Shown here in pieces: positions 57,557-64,000 of a DNA stretch of 64,000 nt (the first letter of the stretch is position 1; each line of letters begins with the position of its first letter). The position numbers and the translations under genes were made by a program. Origin of the DNA: WJMT01 sp964445575 (GTDB lineage Bacteria > Acidobacteriota > Aminicenantia > Aminicenantales > Aminicenantaceae); NCBI GenBank assembly GCA_964445575.1, contig CAYULB010000006.1, positions 4,988 through 68,987 on the forward strand. Direction: 5' to 3'. The notes under the pieces are model-generated. The model was not told where the DNA came from and did not search any database. It worked only from the letters and a program-made list of their open reading frames with translations.

Positions 57557-59824
57557 CTATTGATTTTGCTTTGCTTTGCTGAGGTAGGCTTCAATGTTGG
57601 TCAGTATTTCTCTGGGTTTGCTTCCTTTGGAGGGTCCCACGATTCCTTCCTGCTCCATCTGGTCAAGGATTCTTGCTGCTCTCGCATATCCTAATTTTAG
57701 TTTTCTTTGAAGATAGGATGCAGAAGCCTGCTCTGTACTCAAAACCAGTTCCACTGCTTTTTCAAACAGTTCATCTTTTTCTTCAGATTCATCTTTTTCT
57801 TCGCTGGGAGATTTTTTTAAGGTCTTGACGATTTTTTCATCATATTCAGGTTTTCTTTGCCCTTTTATGTGTTTCAACAAGCGACTTATCTCTTGGAGAG
57901 AGATAAAGGAGCTGTGAAGTCTTAAGATTTTTGGATAGTTGGGGGGCATAAAAAGCATGTCTCCTCTGCCTAAAAGTTTTTCTGCACCTCCCGTATCAAT
58001 GATGATTTGGGAGTCTATTTTTGAAGGAACCCTGAACGCAATCCGGCAGGAAAAATTGTTCTTGATGGTTCCTGTAATCACATCCGTGGAAGGACGTTGA
58101 GTGGCCATAACCAGATGAATTCCCACGGCTCTGGCTAATTGGGCCAGCCTCCCTATACAGTATTCCGCTTCCTTATCCCCGATCATCATCAACTCTGCCA
58201 GTTCGTCAATGATTATGACAATATGAGGGAGGGGCTTTAAAGGCTCTTCTCCCAGACCCAGGTCCAGCTTATCCGTTGTAGAGAGTTCTTTGATCTGGCG
58301 GTTGTATTGGTCAATGTCGCGCACTTTTAAGCGGCCCAAAGCATGGTATCTCTCTTCCATTTTTTTTATGGAATCGTAGAGGATGCGGCTGGCTTTATGG
58401 GGATTCTTTACCACAGGACAAAGAAGATGGGGGATCCCATCGTAGAGAGAGAACTCCAGTCTTTTGGGATCGATCAATATGATCCTCACTTCATCTGGAG
58501 TGGCTTTATAGAGAAAGCTGGCGATAATAGAGTTCAAAGCCACACTTTTGCCAGTCCCTGTGGCACCTGCAATGAGCAGATGAGGCATTATGGAAAGGTC
58601 AGTGACATAGGGTTCTCCATGGATGGTCTTTCCCAGTCCGACGGATAGCTTAGAGGGTGCTTCCATGAATTTTTGAGTTTGGAGAACATCTCTGAGTTTA
58701 ATGACCTCCCTCTTGTTGTTGGGTATTTCGATTCCCAGGGAGGATTTCCCGGGTATGCGCTGGATTCTCAATGATTCGGCGCCTAAAGCAAGGGAAAGGT
58801 CCTCTGCTCTGCTGGCTACTTGGCTCACTTTGACTCCGGGGCTGGGATAAAATTCGTAAGTGGTGACGATAGGGCCAGGATGGTATTCTCTGACTTCTCC
58901 TATGACCTTAAACTGAGAAAGTTTATCTTCAATGATTTGCTTTTTTTCATAAAGTTCATTTTTATCTATTTTCTCTGCTTCTTTTCCAGGATCAAGCAGG
59001 CTCAAAGGCGGGAATTGATAGTCTCCTTTATGGCTCAATTCCGGGAAAAGAAAGCCTTCCGAAGAAGTCTTTTTATGTTTGGATGGTTCAGGTACTGAAG
59101 AGTCAGCAGCCTTTTTGGGCAGCCCTGTTTTTTTGGGCTTGGGTTGGGAATATTTTTCCACAACTTTTTTTCTCATTTTTTCTTTGTTTTTTTGTTTTTG
59201 ATAGTCCGTGACCTTTATTCTCAGTTCTTTAAACAAGAATTTAAAAAACCTTACCAGGAAATCAAAAATTTTTCTCATTGGGATATGGGTAGAGAAAAGA
59301 ATAACCACAATCAGAAGCCCGAATAATAGGATAAAAGAACCGATATGATTGAAATATTTAATCAACAGAGAAGAGGACAGCTCTCCTATAACACCGCCGG
59401 CTGACATTTCACTCCCTTTCCAGGAGGTCTGGTTGAATATCAGTGAGAAAAGAGGGCAGAGTATCAAGCATATTAAAAAGCTTTCTCCTGCCCGAGAAAG
59501 GAAGCCTCCTTTCTTTTTAGGGAAAAATAGCTGAAAACCAAGCAGAATAAATGCGACAGGAAGCACAAATGAGCTGAGCCCCAAAAATTGAAGGAGGGCT
59601 TCTGAAAAAGAGGCTCCGACTTTGCCTCCGTAGTTTTGGACTTTCTGGTTCATACTGGAAACAGAGGCCCAGGATGGGTCACTGGGGTGGTAGCTCAACA
59701 GGCTGACAATAAGAAAAGCAGAAATAATAAGGAGAACAACCCCGGATATTTCGCGTTTGATGCGGTTCTGGACAGTTTTTCTCTGTTTTTTTGTTTTTTC
59801 CTTTGCTTTTTTTCTTTTAGCCAT
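57557..59824 (-). CDS. ftsK: DNA translocase FtsK/SpoIIIE
   Basis: Septal DNA pump for chromosome segregation. The 755 aa protein has four N-terminal membrane helices (about 25-185), a basic linker, then the alpha/beta motor domains with Walker A AGATGTGKSVAL, the RILIDPKRLEFSLYDGIPHLL-type block (as IILIDPKRLEFSLYD) and IVIIIDELAELMM. A C-terminal winged-helix gamma domain (about 690-745, SASYLQRKLKLGYARAARI) reads KOPS-type sites. A TGGTATAAT extended -10 ends 7 bases before the ATG. Confidence 0.96.
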   Translation of the reverse strand: MAKRKKAKEKTKKQRKTVQNRIKREISGVVLLIISAFLIVSLLSYHPSDPSWASVSSMNQKVQNYGGKVGASFSEALLQFLGLSSFVLPVAFILLGFQLFFPKKKGGFLSRAGESFLICLILCPLFSLIFNQTSWKGSEMSAGGVIGELSSSLLIKYFNHIGSFILLFGLLIVVILFSTHIPMRKIFDFLVRFFKFLFKELRIKVTDYQKQKNKEKMRKKVVEKYSQPKPKKTGLPKKAADSSVPEPSKHKKTSSEGFLFPELSHKGDYQFPPLSLLDPGKEAEKIDKNELYEKKQIIEDKLSQFKVIGEVREYHPGPIVTTYEFYPSPGVKVSQVASRAEDLSLALGAESLRIQRIPGKSSLGIEIPNNKREVIKLRDVLQTQKFMEAPSKLSVGLGKTIHGEPYVTDLSIMPHLLIAGATGTGKSVALNSIIASFLYKATPDEVRIILIDPKRLEFSLYDGIPHLLCPVVKNPHKASRILYDSIKKMEERYHALGRLKVRDIDQYNRQIKELSTTDKLDLGLGEEPLKPLPHIVIIIDELAELMMIGDKEAEYCIGRLAQLARAVGIHLVMATQRPSTDVITGTIKNNFSCRIAFRVPSKIDSQIIIDTGGAEKLLGRGDMLFMPPNYPKILRLHSSFISLQEISRLLKHIKGQRKPEYDEKIVKTLKKSPSEEKDESEEKDELFEKAVELVLSTEQASASYLQRKLKLGYARAARILDQMEQEGIVGPSKGSKPREILTNIEAYLSKAKQNQ

Positions 59825-59831
59825 CTAAAAA

Positions 59832-59840
59832 ATTATACCA
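59832..59840 (-). promoter_or_regulatory. Extended -10 promoter of ftsK
   Basis: Minus-strand TGGTATAAT (59832-59840) is a perfect extended -10. No good -35 is seen 17 bases upstream, as expected for this class. The -10 ends 7 bases before the ATG (59824), so the leader is 0-1 bases. Confidence 0.5.
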
Positions 59841-59908
59841 TATTTGATTATCATGATTGAAACTATTTGCTATGTTCGGTTTTGAGGTGTCATTCAGCCA
59901 CAACGGAA

Positions 59909-60706
59909 TCACATTTTAGATTTACTTGTAAGATTCTGGTATAAGGAGGCAAACTCATCTAAGGACACTTTTTCAGGCCGAATATTGGAGTCCAAACTGC
60001 TTTCCTGAAAACACTTCTTTATTTGCTCAGGGGTAAAGCCCATGGATTTGAGATTGTTTCTAAGTTTTTTTCTTCTTTGAGAAAAAGCCTTCTTGATGAA
60101 GCTTTTAAATTGTTCTGTATTGAGCAAAGGATAAAGGGGCTGGTTTCTCTTTTTTAAGGAGATAAACGTAGATTTTACTTTAGGGGGAGGGACAAAGCTT
60201 CCCGGCGAAAGGTGAAACTGAATTTTAGAAGAAAATATATTTTGTAATAAAATGGAGAGAGGGGCGTACTTTTTCGAACCCGGTGGAGCACATACTCTTT
60301 CAGCCACTTCTTTTTGAAGCATAAAATGGCATTCTTTTATGTTCTCGTGCTCTTTGAGAAGCTTAAACAGTATTTGGGAAGATATGGAATAAGGAAGATT
60401 CCCCACTAACTTAACTTCCCTTGATGGGATTATGTGATTGAAGTTTGTCTTAAGAACATCTTTATGAAGGATTTTAAGGTTGGAGGGTTTGTTTTGCTCA
60501 AGATAAGAAATCAGGGATTTATCTTTTTCAAGAGCAATGACGTGACCAGCTTTTTCAGCCAATAAAAAGGTAAGGGATCCTTTTCCCGCTCCTATCTCTA
60601 TGATCAAATCCTTTTTCTGGGGGGAAATGCAGTCAACGATTTTTTTGAGCAGTTCAGGATTGGTTAAAAAGTGTTGGCCCATTGCTTTCTTGGGATTTTT
60701 TTTCAT
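59909..60706 (-). CDS. rsmA: 16S rRNA dimethyladenosine transferase
   Basis: RsmA/KsgA dimethylates two adenosines near the 3' end of 16S rRNA. The 265 aa protein begins KKAMGQHFLTNPELL. It has SAM motif I EIGAGKGSLTF, VGNLPYSISSQIL (NLPY motif near 107) and FVPPPKVKSTFI. A TAGAAT box ends 6 bases before the ATG but lacks a good -35. Two-base-level overlaps with neighbours are absent; it stands alone. Confidence 0.96.
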   Translation of the reverse strand: MKKNPKKAMGQHFLTNPELLKKIVDCISPQKKDLIIEIGAGKGSLTFLLAEKAGHVIALEKDKSLISYLEQNKPSNLKILHKDVLKTNFNHIIPSREVKLVGNLPYSISSQILFKLLKEHENIKECHFMLQKEVAERVCAPPGSKKYAPLSILLQNIFSSKIQFHLSPGSFVPPPKVKSTFISLKKRNQPLYPLLNTEQFKSFIKKAFSQRRKKLRNNLKSMGFTPEQIKKCFQESSLDSNIRPEKVSLDEFASLYQNLTSKSKM

Positions 60707-60749
60707 AACTTTATTCTATGATTATTTTTTCTTATAATCCATTGGAATT

Positions 60750-60778
60750 TTGAATTTTAAAATGAGTTGAGGTATTAT
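60750..60778 (+). promoter_or_regulatory. Sigma-70-type promoter of the acyltransferase gene
   Basis: -35 TTGAAT (60750-60755), 17-base spacer, -10 TATTAT (60773-60778). The gap to ATG 60796 is 17 bases and includes AGGAG, giving a very short leader of about 11 bases. Confidence 0.45.
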
Positions 60779-60795
60779 ATTTAGGAGAAAAATCC

Positions 60796-61542
60796 ATGGG
60801 AAAAAATAGAGCGAGTGTTCAAAAGGAACTGCTGGAGAAGAAATCTGCATTTAGAAAATACCAGGAGCTTTTTATAGGAGAAAAAGGTCTGTGGAGTTTT
60901 ATTAAGTATGAGCTTATTGTCTTATTTTTCTCTTGGGTACCAGGAGCTCTGGGCATTTTCCTGAGAAAGATTTTCTATCCACTTTTGTTTAAAAAAATGG
61001 GAAAGGGAGTTGCGTTGGGCCATCACGTAACCCTACGTCATCCTCATAAAATATCCATATCTGATAATTCATTTATTGATGACTACTCTGTTTTAGACGC
61101 TAAAGGTAAGGATAATCAGGGAATCCGTATAGGCAAAAATGCTTATATTGGGCGAAATACTGTATTAAGCTGTAAAGGCGGGTCAATATTTCTGGATGAT
61201 TATGCCAATATTTCTGCAAATTGTTCGCTTCTTTCTGAGACAGTCATAGAAATTGGTCAGTACACTTTTCTCGCTGGTCATTGTTATTTAGTAGCTGGAG
61301 GAAATCACCGATTCGACAGAACAGATATTCCGATTATGCTGCAGCCTTCCCTAGATAAAGGGGGCATCCGAGTGAGGGATGACTGCTGGCTGGGGGCTTC
61401 TGTCGTGGTGCTGGACGGAGTATCATTGGGGAGGGGTTGTGTGATCGGAGCCGGGGCTGTGGTAAACAAATCGCTTCCTGAATATACCATTGCGGTTGGC
61501 GTTCCTGCAAAGAAGATAGGGCAGAGGAACAAACCGGACTAG
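60796..61542 (+). CDS. Hexapeptide-repeat acyltransferase (maltose/galactoside acetyltransferase fold)
   Basis: This 248 aa protein has an N-terminal hydrophobic region (about 35-65). A left-handed beta-helix region (about 70-240) follows, with repeats such as ISISDNSFIDDYSVL, IRIGKNAYIGRNTVL, CWLGASVVVLDGVSLG and GCVIGAGAVVNKSLPEY. It ends with the IAVGVPAKKIG terminal motif of WbbJ-type O-acetyltransferases. It probably acylates a surface sugar. AGGAG lies upstream. It is followed after 11 bases by a large membrane protein, likely in the same unit. Confidence 0.88.
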   Translation: MGKNRASVQKELLEKKSAFRKYQELFIGEKGLWSFIKYELIVLFFSWVPGALGIFLRKIFYPLLFKKMGKGVALGHHVTLRHPHKISISDNSFIDDYSVLDAKGKDNQGIRIGKNAYIGRNTVLSCKGGSIFLDDYANISANCSLLSETVIEIGQYTFLAGHCYLVAGGNHRFDRTDIPIMLQPSLDKGGIRVRDDCWLGASVVVLDGVSLGRGCVIGAGAVVNKSLPEYTIAVGVPAKKIGQRNKPD

Positions 61543-61553
61543 GGTCATCATAC

Positions 61554-63941
61554 GTGATTCCGAAAAAGATAAAAGAACAGTCTGCCGGGGCCTTAATTTA
61601 TTTTTCATTCATTGCGCTGGGCCTTTCTTTTTATTTCAGCATTTGGTTCCAATCAAATTCTTTTTCTATAGATAACCACAGCTTCAGTCCTCCGGTTTTT
61701 CTTGTGCTGGTCTTATCTGCTGTGTTTTTTATTGCCCTTGTCTTACTATGGAGGAGCGCAGCTTTCATTGAGAGTAAGGTATTTGAGAAGGAAATTTCTT
61801 TTTTTCTAAACAAGGATTTGCTTTCCTTTGTTCCGTTAGGGCTCTCTCTTTTTTCTCCCTTAATTTTGTCTCATTACTTGACTGCGGGTGATTTAAAGGT
61901 CCGGTTGAAGATTCTGGGTGCTCTTATGGTAGGGGGATTTTTAGTCATAAAGTGGGTGCAGTTCAGCCGTTCTGAAAAGGGGCGGGAATGTTCAGAAAAG
62001 ATACTTAATGTTTTCAAAAAGATTCCAACTGGAAAAAAGATATTGGTTTTATTTTTATTTTCCTTGGTTATCTATAATATTTGCAGTTTGATGATGATCC
62101 GCAACGGGAGAGACTTTACCGGAGATGAACCTTATTATCTTCTCACTGCCCACAGCCTTTATAAAGACCAGGATATCAATGTGGCTAACAATTATGCTGA
62201 CAAGGATTATTTTCATTTTTATTCCAAAGAAAAATATCCTGGACTGAAATTGGGGATGTATGCCCGGACAGGGAAAAAGGGGAATCAATCCATTTACCCA
62301 ATAAATCTTCCGGGCATTTCTGTTCTTATGCTGCCTCATTATTGGCTGGGGCAGTTTTTCGAGGGGGAAACCCGCACATTCATTTTAAGTGCGAGTCTTT
62401 CTTTTTGGGCGGCTTTGCTGGGAGTTCAGCTTTTTCTTCTTTTTCAAGACATCTGGGGAAGAGAAAAAATCTCTCTTTTTTTCTGGTTTCTGTATTCTTT
62501 CACAGTGCCCGTGCTTTTCTATTCTGTCCATCTCTATCCAGAAATAGTGGCTGCATTTTTATCTCTCTATGTATTCAGAAAAGTCCGTTTCAAAAAGTCT
62601 ATTTCTGTTTTTCAAGTTACGTTGTGTGGCTTTTTTCTCGCGCCGTTATTTTGGTTGGGTTTGAAGTACAACATGATATTCTGGCCTCTTTTTCTGGTTT
62701 CTATTTATTTTCTGTTAAAAGAACAGAAAGTACGCTGGAAAATAATCTGTTTTATGATTTTTCCTGCTGTATCCATGGTCTTGTTTTCTTATTTTGTTTA
62801 TTCTCTTTACGGGACCATAAATCCTATTTCCCTATATGAAGGGATTATGACGCCTGAAAAAATAAAGGCTTTTAAAGAGCTGGTGTTGAGCATTCCTGTT
62901 TGGTTGAGAATCGACAGTTTTTTTGATTACTTCCTTGACCAAAGAGATGGGCTGCTTTTATACGCTCCTTTTTATTTTTTTATGCTTACAGGACTGATTG
63001 AAATGTTCAGAAGGTCCAAGAAAGATTTTATTTCAGTTCTCTTTATTTCTCTCCCGTTTCTTTTGAATTATGCCTTTCTGACCCACAGGCAGGGATATTG
63101 CCCTCAGGGGAGAATTTTAACGCCGCTGTCCTGGATTTTGATGTGGCTGGTGGGATATTTTTTTATTTACAACAAGAAAAAAATATATTCCTGCTTATTT
63201 TTCATCTGCTGTATGGTCAGTGTCATCATTGTTGTGATTCTCTTGACCCATCCTTCTTTTCTTTATCAGTCTACCACACATATTCATACCTTTAGAGCCG
63301 GAGATTTGTTTTTATTTTTAAGCAGCCTCCACATTTATGTTCCGGGATTTTTGCCTTCCTTCATTAAAGTCAACAACCTGTCTTATGTCCCGAATTTTGT
63401 CTGGCTGGGACTTTTAATTGTTTTTATGGTGGGGTATCTGTACAAGAAAGATCGGTTTCTTAATATAAGGTCAAATTTGACTCCGGTGTTTACCTCAGCG
63501 GGTTTTATCCTCCTGTTCTTTTGGCTGGTTCTTTATCCCAGGGTGGTTTTGATTCATCCGGAAAAAGCAGATTATCCTACAGGAGAAAAACTGACCTTTT
63601 ATTCCTTGAGTCGTGCTGCTGAAATGAAGCAGGCCGGTGAATTCAGGCTCTCTCAGGATAACCGGAGCTATCAGTTTTTCTTTACCTCATGGCGAAAGAT
63701 TAAAAGATTAGAGGTGGAGTTTAAATCCTTACAAGGCGGACATAGAGTGGTAGGCAGATATTTTGACCGGTTATTCTTTGATGGTCAGGTTTCTGAACAG
63801 GGAAAGTCAACAGGAATCCAGGACCTGCCTTGTTCTTCTTACAAAAATGCCAATCTTTATTTGTTGGAAGTAAAGGTCAGCCGGATTTCTCCTGATGCTC
63901 CAAGAAGCCCTTTATATCTGTCCATCAGACCTCAATATTAA
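61554..63941 (+). CDS. Polytopic membrane protein, GT-C glycosyltransferase-like
   Basis: This 795 aa protein has about 14 membrane segments, with an acidic pair in the first large outer loop: GDEPYY with D191 and E192, the GT-C (ArnT/PMT-type) signature position. A soluble C-terminal region of about 110 residues follows. GT-C enzymes transfer sugars from polyprenyl phosphate on the outer face of the membrane. Linkage to a hexapeptide acyltransferase suggests a surface-glycan task. The start is GTG 61554; the substrate is unknown. The TAA stop is part of the TTAA that opens the repeat at 63938. Confidence 0.72.
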   Translation: MIPKKIKEQSAGALIYFSFIALGLSFYFSIWFQSNSFSIDNHSFSPPVFLVLVLSAVFFIALVLLWRSAAFIESKVFEKEISFFLNKDLLSFVPLGLSLFSPLILSHYLTAGDLKVRLKILGALMVGGFLVIKWVQFSRSEKGRECSEKILNVFKKIPTGKKILVLFLFSLVIYNICSLMMIRNGRDFTGDEPYYLLTAHSLYKDQDINVANNYADKDYFHFYSKEKYPGLKLGMYARTGKKGNQSIYPINLPGISVLMLPHYWLGQFFEGETRTFILSASLSFWAALLGVQLFLLFQDIWGREKISLFFWFLYSFTVPVLFYSVHLYPEIVAAFLSLYVFRKVRFKKSISVFQVTLCGFFLAPLFWLGLKYNMIFWPLFLVSIYFLLKEQKVRWKIICFMIFPAVSMVLFSYFVYSLYGTINPISLYEGIMTPEKIKAFKELVLSIPVWLRIDSFFDYFLDQRDGLLLYAPFYFFMLTGLIEMFRRSKKDFISVLFISLPFLLNYAFLTHRQGYCPQGRILTPLSWILMWLVGYFFIYNKKKIYSCLFFICCMVSVIIVVILLTHPSFLYQSTTHIHTFRAGDLFLFLSSLHIYVPGFLPSFIKVNNLSYVPNFVWLGLLIVFMVGYLYKKDRFLNIRSNLTPVFTSAGFILLFFWLVLYPRVVLIHPEKADYPTGEKLTFYSLSRAAEMKQAGEFRLSQDNRSYQFFFTSWRKIKRLEVEFKSLQGGHRVVGRYFDRLFFDGQVSEQGKSTGIQDLPCSSYKNANLYLLEVKVSRISPDAPRSPLYLSIRPQY

Positions 63942-63972
63942 CTGGTATTATTCATAAAAAAATGGTGATGAA
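63938..63972. repeat. End of another repeat copy at the window edge
   Basis: TTAACTGGTATTATTCATAA followed by AAAAATGGTGATG matches the 32-base terminal repeat of 45458-45611 with a few differences. The bases beyond it differ from the internal part of the other copies, so either the centre has diverged or only the end is shared. The element continues past the window. Confidence 0.6.
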
Positions 63973-64000
63973 ATTGAGGTGTGGCTTGAGCTCCCTTCAG

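Noticed and set aside
62342..62839. 165-codon plus-strand ORF in a second frame
   Set aside because: It is nested in the GT-C gene; the composition is that of a frame-shifted membrane protein.
1..64000. CRISPR array, tRNA, rRNA, integrase, toxin-antitoxin or restriction genes
   Set aside because: I looked through gaps and unusual ORFs on both strands and found no regular spacer repeats, cloverleaf-like stretches or matching protein families.

Overview
The window looks like one contiguous chromosomal stretch of a Gram-negative bacterium. It is densely coded, with about 56 protein genes, most gaps under 150 bases and many 1-14 base overlaps. Lipid A genes (lpxL- and lpxK-like), LPS transport genes (lptE, an lptC/lptA fusion, lptB) and a complete Tol-Pal operon show an LPS-bearing outer membrane. 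Long-form HPF, RicT, HprK, a YtxH protein and large BNR-repeat proteins sit beside these. That mixture, the VPS10/BNR protein, the methylmalonyl-CoA mutase subunit and the overall style suggest Candidatus Aminicenantes or another Acidobacteriota-like lineage. This assignment is an inference without any marker-tree support. I see no rRNA, tRNA, CRISPR, prophage, transposase or plasmid gene.

Layout. 1-12111, mostly minus strand: a partial aminotransferase fused to an HprK/PEPCK-like P-loop domain, flotillin, UDP-glucuronate decarboxylase, RNase PH, a LpxL-type acyltransferase and LpxK; a plus-strand lipoprotein; then ComEC and an M20 amidohydrolase. 12163-15824, minus: methylmalonyl-CoA mutase N-terminal subunit, enolase, YtxH and DUF948-like envelope proteins. 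15910-23154: a K+/H+-exchange-like protein, leuS-lptE-holA, rpsT (minus), murJ-dtd. 23151-28797: ftsY-ribD-ribE-ribBA (minus) and divergent recJ. 28916-38012: one long plus-strand cluster, lptCA-lptB-rpoN-hpf-ptsN-hprK-rapZ, then EIIA(Man)-HPr-EI. It extends the enterobacterial rpoN neighbourhood with HPr kinase and a PTS lacking any visible permease. 38025-43707, minus: tolQ-tolR-tonB/tolA-tolB-pal-cpoB-ssb plus a cupin. 43745-45611: trkH bracketed by inverted copies of a repeat, then trkA. 46273-63941: a MrfA-like helicase, a compact uvrA, a VPS10/BNR protein, holB-ricT, an ECF sigma/anti-sigma pair, ftsK, ksgA, a hexapeptide acyltransferase and a GT-C-like membrane protein.

How the parts work together. 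Envelope building dominates: lipid A finishing, LPS export, lipid II flipping, Tol-Pal constriction, FtsK and surface-sugar enzymes. A regulatory phosphorelay (EI, HPr with His15 and Ser46, EIIA-Ntr with His67, EIIA-Man with His9, HprK and RapZ) is encoded with sigma-54 and LPS export.

The two most unusual signals are these. First, about ten transcription units have a sigma-70 -10 hexamer ending only 6-12 bases before the start codon, with no Shine-Dalgarno site, which predicts leaderless mRNAs. Second, the first gene is an aminotransferase fused to a degenerate HprK/PEPCK-like domain with a cysteine cluster. A family of short palindromic or terminal-inverted-repeat elements sits in several gaps and appears to supply promoter parts to trkA and possibly tolQ.
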